Shown: positions 9,612-20,596 of the stretch, piece after piece
Layout: each line of letters starts with the position of its first letter
Numbering within the stretch: position 1 is the stretch's first letter
DNA from: Neofusicoccum parvum
Taxonomy: Eukaryota > Ascomycota > Dothideomycetes > Botryosphaeriales > Botryosphaeriaceae
Assembly (NCBI GenBank): GCA_020912385.1
Contig: CP087219.1
Span: 1,116,001-1,180,000 of the forward strand
Direction: 5' to 3'
DNA: 64,000 nt
Notes under the pieces: generated by a model
The model's input: only the letters and a program-made list of their open reading frames with translations
Database searches by the model: none
What the model was told of the DNA's origin: nothing
Translations under genes and position numbers: made by a program

Positions 9612-12202
9612 CCTCCAGCAGTGCTAGTGTCAGGGAAGGAAATCGAGAGGAGACTGCACGTTGGGGCGGCGGGCAGCGGCAGGACGGCTTGAGCAGCAGT
9701 GCATGTGGCTCCTGGGCGCAGGACGCGGACGCTGGGGGGGCCGCGGTGCTTGGGCGGGAGAGGACGGGTAATAAGGGCGCTGGGAATGGCGGGATCTGAG
9801 CGGGCAGGCGGAGAGCGGCGGTTTCGTCTGTGCGAGGGGCGCTGAGTCGGGCGCGGGCGGGCAGTCGAGCTTGGCTGCTACGCGTTGATAAAGTGTCGCC
9901 AAGCCGCGCAGAAGCTGCGGTGACGCTGCGCGGATCAAGCCCACGATCAGCGAGCCGTCGCTATCGGAGATCGCGAGGAATTGGCCAGCAGCGGCGCCGG
10001 CTTAGCTCCAACGTCTACTGGGCGCCGCAGAGCAGCCGTTTCCGACCACCGACTGGGCGCGCATGCCGTTAGCCCGCGGCGATTGGCAGGCGCGCGGAGT
10101 GCGAGGACAGGGGAGGTCTCGCAACGGGCGCCACCACGCTGCTGGACCAAGGGACCCAGCAGCTGCTGTGATGCGGATCGTGGGCCGGGCTGCAGGGCCC
10201 AGGCGCGCCGCCCACAGGCCGGCACCCATGTCCCTGCCGCCGCCCAGCTCGAGTCGCCGCGCGCGCGCTGGCCCGCCAACGCCCGAATATGGGTTATCAA
10301 CTCGAGGTCGCCGGCCCGGTGGGCGCGCCATCGCCTCCTGCTGGCATGCGCACCCGCTTGCGTAGGAGCGGCACTGCCCTCCGTTCCTCACCTCGTGCGC
10401 GGCCCCGCGTGTGCGCATGCTCCCGGCTGCGTTCAGGCCCCCGTCCGCGATGCTCGTCAGGCCCGTCTCGAGCAGTCGCGTGCGCACTTGCTGCTTCAGT
10501 GAGGGCGGGTGCTAAGCTCAGCGCTAATGGCTGTGGAGCAAGTCCTGCCCACCACCGCTTCAAAGGCAAATCAGCGCTGCCGAGACTCTGCCCGCTCTGC
10601 GTAGTGCATTTTCGGCAGCGTACCGAGCACCGCAGAGTCCCGATTGCACTCTGCCAGCGGCTCTCTGGCCTTGCCGCACAGCACTGCTGGGCAATGCCCG
10701 GCCGCCCTCTCTCCGGCACGGCATTGAATGCACGTCATGCTGCACACCGGTCAGAATCTCCAGCAAGCCCCTAAAGTTCGCTCGAAAGCCTACGCCATCC
10801 CCACTCACCTAGCCCGTCAGAAGCTTGCGGGGCGCGGCTCGCAGCCGTGAATCTTCGATATTTCCGGAGCAGCAGAGCAGCTTCTGCCTCCACTTTCCCT
10901 ATCTGGCATATCAGACATACTCTGCCCGCGCGGCACTGGTTGCTCGTATTCCGTTTGCTCCGCATGCAGTGGACCTGTCGTCCGACGCGTGGTTTGCGGC
11001 AGGTGGATACTTTTTCTCCCCCCCTTGCTGGTCCTCATCCAGCAGCCACCGAGATCAGAGGGGCGGATATATTTCTGTCTTCCGCCAATGCCTGCTGCGC
11101 CGCTTAGCAAACTGTTGCGCAAAGGAAGCAGCAGTGCAGGTGGACCTGGCGGCATTGTGCCCGACTCCGCGCGTCTTGGGTGGGTAGGTTCATTTCCTCG
11201 AGACCCAAGGTGGCGAGTGCGCACCGCCAACGGAATGCTTGAGGGCGATCCGACAAACCTTCCTGAGAGGTAGGTGAGCACGCGAGATCCTTCGATGCGA
11301 ACAAGAGGGTGCTCGAGGCCACAGCAGGCCTTGGCCCGTCTCCGCCACACGTCCAAGACGCTGCTGCATGATGATACTTTACATGTGATACCGCTGGAAA
11401 TGGGGACGCGACAGTCGATCCGTCTGACTCGCTCTGGAGATCGTGTGACTGCTTACCGTGTTGGGGATTGCGCGAGACGACGTGCGGAGTGCGGAGAACG
11501 GGTGGCCGTATTCGCACCAGTTTCAACAACCGCAATGCTCTGCGTCACCTTGAGACAGACACATCCGAACGGGGAAACCGGCGGCATGAGGAGCTGGTGA
11601 GTTTCGCCGGACGTGTCTTGCTTGCTGCTCGCTGCACGTCCTTTCGACTTTGCTTCAATTCCCCGCCCACTCGCCGCCAGCTGAAGATTTTTGTGACAGG
11701 ATCAAGCCAGCAATCTCAACGTTACATGCAGCTGTGGAGCAAATTGTGCGAGCCGCGTGCTCGCTGCATGAGTGCTGAGGAAGTCTGGACTGCGGACAGT
11801 GAAAACCCGGGTGTGCAGCGGTGTTGCTGCTGACGACTGAGAAAAGGACTCCGCGCACGGGGGCCAGTTTCAAGCAATGATTGGCTTGTGGGCCGCGCCG
11901 CAGAGCCCAGCGGTATGTAAGCCGATGAGGTTACAATGTGGGGCGGGTTGTGAACGTTTATTCGAGGGTGAGAGCAAGCGAGTGTATGAATGCCGGGGGA
12001 GGAACAGGCGGGTGCAGGGCGGGGGCAGGGCGGAAGCAGGGCGGGACCGGACGCACTCCGCGGCTTATCACCGTGCGAAAAGGGCTCCGGGGCGGGGAAT
12101 CTTGGCGCCGCTAGGCACGGCCGCTGGCTCCGCTACCCTAAATTTTTCCAGAGAGCGGCATCACGACAGCTGCGCCGACGCCCGCGCCTGCACCTTCAGA
12201 CA
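9612..12202. other. Divergent intergenic region between the VTC5-like gene and MPP10
   Basis: About 2.6 kb separate two divergently transcribed genes. Open frames are short, overlapping and compositionally biased (Arg/Ala/Pro/Cys), and none has a recognisable product or consistent splice sites. The region presumably carries both promoters and 5' UTRs. No TATA box is obvious near either start, as is common for housekeeping fungal genes. Confidence 0.6.
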
Positions 12203-14440
12203 ATGGCCACCCTCTCGTTCTCACCGACGGGCTCCATCTCGTCGCACACCCTGTCCGCCCAGTCTGTCCAGCCGCCGCCCTCCTCCGACGCAAACTCCGC
12301 CGCCGCGCAAGCTCTCGTCGCCGCCCTCGCCGCGTCTCCGCACGACTTCCTGCAGCCTACCTCGAGTCTCCACAATGCCACCCTGTCGCTGGCCAAGCAC
12401 ATCCTCGACCCACTGGCCTCCGGTGTCAGCGACGCGCAGGTCAAGCGCCAGCAGGAAGCCCGCAAGAAGCGGAAGCGGGGCGAGGGCGACTCAGAGTCAA
12501 GCCCGGTGCTGCAACTGAAGAAGGTTCACCTCGATGGATTTGGCATCGAGCAGGTCTGGGAGCAGTCCAAGAGGGTTCTTGACGCAGCCCGCGCAGAGGT
12601 CGAGCGCGACTTGCCCGAGGTGCTGGCTGAGACAGATGGTGCTCTGACTAATGGTTTTTCAGCCCAGAAAGGCGTGAAGATGGTTCGCTTTGGCGAGGAT
12701 AGATTCGAAGTCAGCGGTTCCGAAGAGGAGAGCGAGCTGGGTGAAGAGGGTGTGGACTGGCAATACGATGGCAACGATGTATCTGGAGAAGAGGACGGGG
12801 AAGGCGAAGAAGACGGCGAACAATTCGAGGAGGGCTTCCACACAGAAGAAGAAGACGGCTCGGACATGGACGACGTAGACTTGGATCGGGACGACTATGA
12901 TGACGATGACGCATCCGAGGATGACCAACCTGCTGAAGAGTACGTTCCGGACCCTCACGGACTAAACGACGGCTTCTTCTCCATCGACGACTTCAACCGC
13001 CAATCCGAGTTCCTAGAGCAACAAGACACAAGGGGTGACGACGACGGTGCTGAAAGCGACGAGGAAGAAATCAACTGGGCCGAAGACCCACTCAACTCGG
13101 CTTCGCTGGTTGCGAAGGGCTTGCAGAAAGAGAGTGGAGAAGACGCGGGCAGTGAAGATGAGGGTGATGGTCCTACATTCGGGAACATGGATCTTGACGC
13201 ACCCGAGGGTGCTAGCGACGATGAGATGGACGATGAGTCTATCGCCGAGGGAGAGATGGATGGAATGGACGACGTAAACAACGCGAATAACGTTATGTAC
13301 GCCGATTTTTTCGCACCTCCGGCCAAAAAGGCGAGCAAGAACAAGAAGGGTCGCCCGCATCCTCACAACTTCCCCCAGAAGGCTGCATCGGCACCAGACG
13401 ACCAAGACGTGGAAAACACGATGGCTGCAGTTCACCGCGACCTGTTCGACGAGTCGGACGACGATGAGGACGCTTCAGATCTCAGTGATGTTGATCCTGA
13501 CGACCCCAAAGCACGGAAGTCGACTCATGAGCGCCGCCAGGCCAAGCTAGCGGAGGAGATCCGTCGTCTGGAGGCCCAGAATGTTGCGAAGAGAGAGTGG
13601 ACTCTCTCTGGTGAAGCCAGGGCTGCAGACAGACCGGTAAACTCCCTGCTCGAGGAGGACCTTGATTTCGAGCGCGCTGGCAAGCCTGTTCCTGTCATCA
13701 CCGCGGAGGTGAGCGAAGACATTGAGTCCCTGATCAAACGCCGCATCATCGCTCGAGAATTCGACGAAGTCATCAAAAGGCGCCCAGACGACCTGGCTAC
13801 CGGTCCAGTCCGTCGCGGCAGGTTCGAGCTGGAAGACACTAAGGCACAAAAGGGTCTTGCGGAGGAGTACGAGGAGGAGCATCTGCGCAAGACGGATCCA
13901 AACTACGTGGACGTCAAAGACGAGAAACTCAAGAAGGAGCATCGCGAGATCGAGGCGCTCTGGCGCGACGTTTCGGCTAAACTCGACGCTCTCAGCAGCT
14001 GGCACTACAAGCCCAAACCCGCAGCCTCCAACCTGGAGATCCGCACAGATGCGGCCGCGATCACCATGGAAGACGCCAGGCCCACGGCTGGCGGCGATAT
14101 TGGTAACGCAAGTATGTTGGCACCACAGGAGGTGTATGCGCCGGGCGAAGAGAAGACCAAGGGCGAGGTCGTCACCAAGGCTGGTCTGCCTGTTGCGAAG
14201 GAAGAGATGAGCCGCGAGGAGAAGAAGAGCAGGAGAAGGAGAAATAAGGAGCGCATGCAGAAGGCCGGCGGGCCGGAGAAGAAGGAGAGCAAGCAAACGA
14301 AGGAGAGGAAGGAGGTTGTCAGCGAGCTCAAGAAGGGCGGTGTCAAGGTCATCAACAAGAAGGGCGAGGTCACCGATGTGGAGGGCAAGTCTGTCAAGAG
14401 CGGGAGGGCCCAAGGCGGAGCTGGAAATTTCAGATTGTGA
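12203..14440 (+). CDS. MPP10: U3 small nucleolar RNP protein Mpp10
   Basis: A single exon encodes 745 residues. Mpp10 is a nucleolar component of the small-subunit processome. With Imp3 and Imp4 it joins U3 snoRNA to pre-rRNA during 18S maturation. The protein starts MATLSFSPTGSISSHT. It has an early Lys/Arg nuclear signal (ARKKRKRGE) and long acidic tracts in the first half. Short linear motifs typical of the family follow: LNDGFFSIDDFNRQ, EDPLNSASLVAKG and MYADFFAPP. The conserved C-terminal half carries SLLEEDLDFERAGKPVP, SEDIESLIKRRIIAREFDEV, LSSWHYKPKP, MLAPQEVYAPG and a Lys/Glu-rich tail. The frame is open about 70 codons upstream, but this ATG matches the family start and lies in an unbiased context. 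It converges with ICE2 downstream. Confidence 0.95.
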   Translation: MATLSFSPTGSISSHTLSAQSVQPPPSSDANSAAAQALVAALAASPHDFLQPTSSLHNATLSLAKHILDPLASGVSDAQVKRQQEARKKRKRGEGDSESSPVLQLKKVHLDGFGIEQVWEQSKRVLDAARAEVERDLPEVLAETDGALTNGFSAQKGVKMVRFGEDRFEVSGSEEESELGEEGVDWQYDGNDVSGEEDGEGEEDGEQFEEGFHTEEEDGSDMDDVDLDRDDYDDDDASEDDQPAEEYVPDPHGLNDGFFSIDDFNRQSEFLEQQDTRGDDDGAESDEEEINWAEDPLNSASLVAKGLQKESGEDAGSEDEGDGPTFGNMDLDAPEGASDDEMDDESIAEGEMDGMDDVNNANNVMYADFFAPPAKKASKNKKGRPHPHNFPQKAASAPDDQDVENTMAAVHRDLFDESDDDEDASDLSDVDPDDPKARKSTHERRQAKLAEEIRRLEAQNVAKREWTLSGEARAADRPVNSLLEEDLDFERAGKPVPVITAEVSEDIESLIKRRIIAREFDEVIKRRPDDLATGPVRRGRFELEDTKAQKGLAEEYEEEHLRKTDPNYVDVKDEKLKKEHREIEALWRDVSAKLDALSSWHYKPKPAASNLEIRTDAAAITMEDARPTAGGDIGNASMLAPQEVYAPGEEKTKGEVVTKAGLPVAKEEMSREEKKSRRRRNKERMQKAGGPEKKESKQTKERKEVVSELKKGGVKVINKKGEVTDVEGKSVKSGRAQGGAGNFRL

Positions 14441-16663
14441 AGCATTACATTTTTGGGCGTAGCGTTCGGGGTTTTTACATATAGATTCGTGGATCATGGT
14501 TGGTTCAACGTGTATTCTGCCATATCGAGACTAAAAAGTTCATTGCCACTACTGTAGCTACGCTGCAGCGTTGAGCATTTCCTTCAGATTGACGAACAGC
14601 TGGATCGTAGCAGTTCTGAAGTGTATCATTTTCCTCTTTAACCTATCCCATCATGCTTGCTATTTCAAGATTTCGGTTTCCTGATACATACCGTCTCATG
14701 TGTGCAAGTCTCTTTTCCAGGTCCTTTCCTTCGCTCACACTCGCCCTTCAAGAAATACCTCGGATCCAACGCTTTACAATCGGCACTCCTCGCACTACAG
14801 ATCGACAGCCACCTCCGCGGTGCTAACGGGCAGGAGTGCGGCGTAGTCGTCGCCGTAGCACCAGAAGTTTGGGCTTTGAGGATCGACCTCAGCACAGTGC
14901 ACTCGTCGATATCTCCCGGAGCTTCTCACCGCCGCGCCTCTCTGCGAGCTTCCGGTGTGTCTTGAAACTAAGTGACGCAAGACACTTCGGAGTCGCCCAA
15001 TCAGCCATCAAGCCGCTAGCTTTTCTGGATGCATCGCCCGCGATCTCTGCTGCCCCGAGAATGGTCACCGAATGGATGTCCTGGTTGTAGCCAGCATGGC
15101 TGGTGAGAGAGCTGGCTGCTGAGCAACCAGCAGCCATGCCACATGTGGCAACGGGGGTCGATTGGGGGTACGCATGACCAGGAAGAGGTATGCTCGCCGA
15201 TAGAGACTATCTTCTTTGCATTTGTGGGTGCAAACGTGGAAATCATGAGAAATAGTGGAATGACGTCAGACCAAAGGCGGTGCGGGATGGCTGGCACCGG
15301 AGAACACGATGCTAAAACTTGGAGTATGGCGATTCGATGGCTTTCACTGAGCACCAAAGGTAAAGATGAGACTATGTGCGAGGAGGATGCGAGAAGGATA
15401 TGCCGCCCCCGCCCTCCCGGAGCTCACTATCAATCTAGAAGCCTTTTCATGTGTCTGGTGGCCCCGGTCTCACGTGTTGGACAGCTCACGACATCTATGC
15501 CTGCAGCTGTGAAGAAACAGTCGAGAGCCACGACCTAGCAAAATGGGGCTCCACCAAAGCAGTTGCGAATCAGTTGATGTTACCCTCTGTCAAGCCCACG
15601 AGGAGAGTTGCGAGAAGCGAGGTGACCCTCTGCGGCGCCGAGTGCGGCGGACCGGCGATTTAGAGGCTGAGAATTATGCGGCTGCTGTGTTTTACGGGGA
15701 TGACGGCAGGAACTATGAGTGGCTGAAGACTGAGAGGCAAGGAAAGCATGCGAACAAGAGAGAGGCCTAAATGGATGGAGGCTGGCTATAAGGAGCAAGG
15801 TCTGAGTTGCTCTGAGGTCCCCTGTGGTTATGCCCCTGCTAAAAGCTTAGATAGTAACAGACACTTTCTCTGCAATCAAACTAGACAAGATCCCAGGCTG
15901 TGTTCCTTCATATTTATGGTCCTTAGATTACCCAATTACGTCCAAAGGGAAACAGCAGCGCATTTCCCACAACTCAAAAGACGCCATTCGATTTGCGACC
16001 TGGTGAAGCGTGCTACTGAAAGCAGGATATCTACAAAGCGGAACTTGTTGACTTCCCATGCGCTCCCAATCTCGTCATCATCATCCCCTGCTGTTTCTTG
16101 GCTCCAAAGTCCTCATGTCCTATTACTTTCCTCGACCCGCTCTTCTTCTCCTTTCGTGATGCTTAGTATGCTTGACGCATTACTCAAAATGCAAAAGCGG
16201 CGGCTTGGAAAGAAAACCAGAATGTGCTAGGTGCTTGTTCCCCTAGCCGGGTATCTGAGCGCTGTGAATCTGGAAAAGGGCAAAAGAAAACAACCCGAGC
16301 TTGACGTTGTCTTGTCAGCTGCGGCGTACGCAACGGATGCGAAGTAAAAATATGAATTGGGATAGATGTGCATGTTGTCTGGTCATCTGTCTGGAACTCT
16401 GCCAGGCTGCACAATGTCGTGCTTCCTGTCTTCTTGTGCGGGGGCTTGCAGAGGCGGCAGCAGTGTGGGCTTGTTTCGGCTGTGGAGATCCGGTACGCGA
16501 TGCGCGGGTATGTCTGATGATGGGAATTGTGCCACCATGTCCATGGCTGGGTTGGTAGTGATGTGTTTTTTGTCCCTCTTCCGTCCTCAATGCGTCATGA
16601 GCATTTTTGAGCCAATCTCTCTTCCGTAGTCTCTTTTCTCTGATAGCTCCGTAACATCATTCC
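14441..16663. other. Long convergent intergenic region between MPP10 and ICE2
   Basis: About 2.2 kb lie between two 3' ends, which is long for convergent genes in a compact fungal genome. Base composition is lower in GC than the flanking coding DNA. Open frames do not exceed about 160 codons and show no recognisable product. A few short imperfect palindromes occur around 15090-15130, but no terminal repeats or transposase remnants are visible. Confidence 0.55.
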
Positions 16664-18127
16664 TCAGTCCGACTTCCAGTGGCTCGTCAACCGTCCGTCA
16701 TCATCCGCTCTGCCAAGATTAAGCTCGATAGCATATAGACCCATGGTCGCAGCGAGATTAATCCATCGCCACAGATTGCCGCCAGCGTCCCCACCTTGAC
16801 TCGTCCACCATTCGCCGGCCCCATCACCGTTATTGCTGGAAGAAGCGAAATGCTGCATGAGCAAGCTCGTGTAGACGGCAATCAGAATGCTGGGACTGAA
16901 CCAACTGAGGAAGCCCAACACACGACCGGCCTCATCGTCGTCGTCCAGGGAAGGATCTTGAGTAAGCGCGCGAGCGCCGGACTCGCGGACGGCTGGGATG
17001 ATGCGAGCGGCAGCATACATGACAAATACGCGGTACGCGAGGGAGATGAGCACTGAGGGAGTGATTGTCATGATTGCAGCCACGATGAAGTTGAAAGCGG
17101 AGTGCACGGTGGACGGAAGTGTCGACAGGGCGTGCATTAACGTTGTGTAGGACGCCATGATGATGGGCGGAAGAGGGGGAAGGGCGGGTTGAGCAGGCGG
17201 CTGGTTTTGGAGTTGCTCAGAGGGCTGATAGTCGGTGAAAATCTGGTAGATGCAGAGGGTGACGTAGGCAAACTATAGGATAAAATATCAATAGACGCAG
17301 CTAGGGACGGGTAGTTTGAGCTTACGAGCAGAGAGCTTTCCACCGGGTTTCCGCGCCCACTTCCAATGCCCCAAGAGCAGAGGAAGATGGCACATGTGAT
17401 GGCAGCTCCAATCAGGATGGCGTCCACGTTGCTGATCTCTGGGAAGGTGGTGATCCTCCACAAGAAGTATACGGAGCTTGAGATGGTGGAAGCCGAGACG
17501 ATCAAGAGGCCAATCTGGGGAGTATTAGCGCATTCTGCCCCAGAGTTCTAAGCAGAAAAAAAAAGCAACGGGGCTCACCATCCAGCTGTCACCGCGTTCG
17601 CGGTTGACAAGCCATCTGGAAATCTGGCCGAAAGCCTGGATGACCAGCAGGCTGCAGAAACCCTCGCCGATCTGGAAGACGGGCGTAGACCAGCGCAGGA
17701 GCCTGTCCCAGCCTCCGATGGTCAAGCTCTCCGCAAGGCCCTCCCTGCCAAAAAGCCAGTCCCTCACCGAAGAATAGTCAGCCCGAGGTCCGTTGAACGT
17801 CCTCTCCACCCAGCCACTGTTGTTGTCCGCGTCCACCGAGAACTTGTTCAAACTCCAGATCAGCAGCGTCGGGATGACGAGCCACTGCGAGAGGGCGATC
17901 AGGCTGACGAAGGTTTTCCGGACGCGGGAATCGTCTGGCGTTGCTAGGCGGAGGGCCGAGTAGAAGAAGTAGAAGCTCGACAGCGCCAGGGAGAAGGCCA
18001 GGCCGCAGGTCCTGCCGCCGACATCGAAAGCGAGAGGTATGGTGAAGATGATGGCGAACAGGAAGAGCAGCGAGGAGACCACGCGGGTGAACCACATGGC
18101 GCGGAGGAGCGCCGCCTCAGCAGGCAA
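16664..18127 (-). CDS. ICE2: ER membrane protein Ice2
   Basis: Minus-strand exons 18127-17579, 17514-17326 and 17272-16664 join in frame to 448 residues. Ice2 is a polytopic endoplasmic reticulum protein. In yeast it shapes cortical ER, aids ER inheritance and tethers lipid droplets to support phospholipid synthesis. The N-terminus, MWFTRVVSSLLFLFAI then FTIPLAFDVGGRTCG, is the family signature, and at least eight hydrophobic segments follow. These include FSLALSSFYFFYSAL, LIALSQWLVIPTLLIW, IGLLIVSASTISSSVYFLW, ILIGAAITCAIFLCSWGIG, FAYVTLCIYQIF and ITPSVLISLAYRVFVMYAAARI. The first ATG gives ten extra residues before MWFTR; the second ATG, at 18097, is an equally good start. Introns are 64 and 53 nt. 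Cytosolic Pro-rich and acidic loops separate the later helices. Confidence 0.9.
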
Positions 18128-19000
18128 GCGTGCGGACGGGCGTCAGAGGGCTCGGAGGGAGTGTTGGGCTCGTTGCGCGCCGGGGCGACGCGCCGAACGG
18201 GGCTCGGGAGCGGGACAGAGGTCGCTGTTTCGGGAGGGCGGCGTGGAGCAGGCGGACGCTGGGGGGCGGCGGCGGCGGAGGAGCGAGATGTGGCTCGTGG
18301 CCGGCGCGGCGCTCGTTCTTGGCGGGACACGTGCGCGCTTGTTGAGCCTCCAACGGCTCTGGGTCGGCCGCGTTACACGTACTCGCGCTGGGAGGCGGGC
18401 GTGGAGAGGACAGACTGGCACTGGGCGGGCAGGACGGTGCGCGGTGCAGAGGAAGTTCGCCGAGCGGCAGGTGGGCCGTGGGTTGTCGCGTGCTTTTGAG
18501 CCGGGATCGGCGTAGCGATCTCAGTTGCAGATGCAGATAGAACAGCAGGGCCGGCGGCGCCCTAGATCCTCCAGGCTATCTGGGGCGCGGTCGGGTGAGG
18601 CAGAGCGAGGGCACGAGGAGGGACGCAGGCGGAGGGGCTGAGGGCGGCGGACGCTGGGTCTCGGTGCGGGCGCAGGCGAAGGGCGCCATTAATCAGGAAG
18701 CTGTGGACCTGGCGCCAGGTTTCTGCGTTCTTGAGCCTTCGCGGCTGGCGTTCAAGGTCGCGTTTTTATCCACCCGCTTGCCTTGGCCGACACCTCACCC
18801 GCCCTTCACCGCCAAGCCCCGCGCTGCTCAAACACACCGGCCCGACACGCCCTGCCTGCCTCCCACTCGATTTTGGCTCATTGTCGGCCGCGCCAATTGC
18901 CCGCGACCTGGCTGGCCACGCGCGCGCGACTGCGCTTTTCGCCCGCCCCGCTATTCGCCCGTCTGCCACTCTACTCCACGCACCACCACGGCATTTTCGT
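18128..19000. other. Divergent promoter region ICE2 / MYG1
   Basis: About 870 nt of GC-rich DNA lie between two divergent starts. A CT-rich stretch sits just upstream of the MYG1 start. Overlapping Arg-rich open frames are not supported as genes. Confidence 0.6.
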
Positions 19001-20110
19001 ATGACTTCTGCATCGCCTCAGGCAAAGCGCCTCAAGATGACTGGTCCTCTGATCGGCACCCACAAGTCTGTGCCACCCGCCGAATCCTGCTGAGCCCGCT
19101 GACCCTCTGCTAGCGGCCACTTCCATGCCGACGAGGCCCTGGCCGTCTACCTGCTGCGCACCCTGCCCACCTACGCCGCCAGCGCCCTGGTACGCACCCG
19201 TGATCCCGCTGTGCTCGAGACCTGCCACACCGTCGTCGACGTCGGCGGTGTCTACGATGCCTCCAGCAACCGCTACGACCATCACCAGCGCGAGTTCAAC
19301 GAGTTCTTCCCTGGCAAGGCAACGAAGCTGTCGTCCGCTGGCCTGGTATACAAGCACTTTGGCAAGGAGATCATTGCTCAGCAGACCAGCCTGAGCATTG
19401 ACAGCGAGGACGTCGAGATTCTCTACCAGAAGCTGTACGAAGGCCTCGTCGAGGCCTTCGACGCCAACGACAATGGTGTCTCGTCCTACGACAGCAAGGC
19501 GCTGAAGGCAGCAGGCCTGGAGAAACGCTTCGAGGACCGCGGCTTCAGCATCGCGTCGGTCGTCAATCGCTACAACTACCATTTCGAGGACGATGCGGGC
19601 AAGAACAAGGAGCAGCAACAGCAGGAGGAGGATGAGCGCTTCAAGAAAGCCTCGGATTTTGTTGGCGAGCAGTTTGCCATGGAATTGACGGACAAGCACC
19701 GCAATTGGCTTCCCGCGCGCGCTGCTGTCAAGGGCGCGTTCGACGACCGTAAGCAGTACGACCCGCAGGGCCGCATCATGGTCCTCAAGCAGGGAATGCC
19801 GTGGATGGATCACCTGTATACGCTGGAAGCAGAGAGCAACACGCCGGCGGAATCCCTGGTGCTGTACGTTCTGTTCCCCGAGAGCGACGAGCCGGATAGC
19901 AAGTGGAGAATCCGGTCGGTGTCTGTCGAGGGTGGTGGTTTCGACAACAGGAAAGACCTGCCGGATGCGTGGAAGGGAGTCCGGGACGAAAAGTTGGACG
20001 AAGTGTCGGGCATCCCGGGCTGCGTCTTTGTGCACGCTAGCGGGTTCATTGGCGGCAACAAGACGTATGAAGGTGCCCTGAAGATGGCGCAGAAGGCATT
20101 GGAGTTATGA
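19001..20110 (+). CDS. MYG1: MYG1 family exonuclease (DHH-like), UPF0160
   Basis: Exons 19001-19065 and 19114-20110 join to 353 residues. MYG1 is a conserved 3'-5' RNA exonuclease, found in nucleus and mitochondria, that processes rRNA and mitochondrial transcripts. The splice restores GTHNGHFHADEALAVYLLR, holding the metal-binding His/Asp residues at the start of the DHH-like fold. Next come VVDVGGVYDASSNRYDHHQREF, the second metal site, and LSSAGLVYKHFGKEI. The family C-terminal block then follows: LYVLFPESD, WRIRSVSVEGGGFDNRKDLP and PGCVFVHASGFIGGNKTYEGAL. The length fits the family. A KRLK patch at residues 9-12 could be a nuclear signal. A second ATG at codon 13 could also serve as start and would shorten it to 341 residues. 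Confidence 0.95.
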
Positions 20111-20596
20111 TTTCAAAAGACGTCGAAGGCTTGGCTATGGTCTACTGGCTGCAATACCGCGGCATACACATAGAGGGCCATTGTGCGGCGTTGCCATGGG
20201 ACACAAAAAAAGGATATCTTCGAAACGGCTCACCAAAACAGTCACAGCGGTAGTGGCTGAAACATGCGGAAATCAGATACTTGTTACGGACTGCACAATT
20301 TTCTAGAAGGCGACCGTCTGGCGAACGTGCGCTACTTAGCGCTCATCTCAGCTTGTCGCCGTGATCGACGACGCGACGCGTTCCGCGGGAGCATCCGTGT
20401 AAGCGAGTGCTCCCCTGACGTCATGTACATACCATTGCAGCGTCCTGCTTTCCGTTCTTTGACGTCGACCTTACCGAAGGCGCATCAGACGATCTGCCAT
20501 CTCTGGCTATCTGCACTCTATTAATTCACGCTTCACCTTGCACCCTGCAATCTGACGGAATCTCTAACGAAACATAGCCTCTTCGACACAGACACT
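20111..20596. other. Intergenic: MYG1 3' flank and promoter of the short-chain dehydrogenase
   Basis: About 490 nt of mixed composition lie between two co-oriented genes. No gene is supported. An A-run near 20203-20210 may belong to the MYG1 3' end region. Confidence 0.6.

Noticed and set aside
15090..15130. Short palindromes that might mark a transposon end or hairpin RNA
   Set aside because: They are short and imperfect, with no paired terminal repeat, target-site duplication or transposase-like frame nearby.
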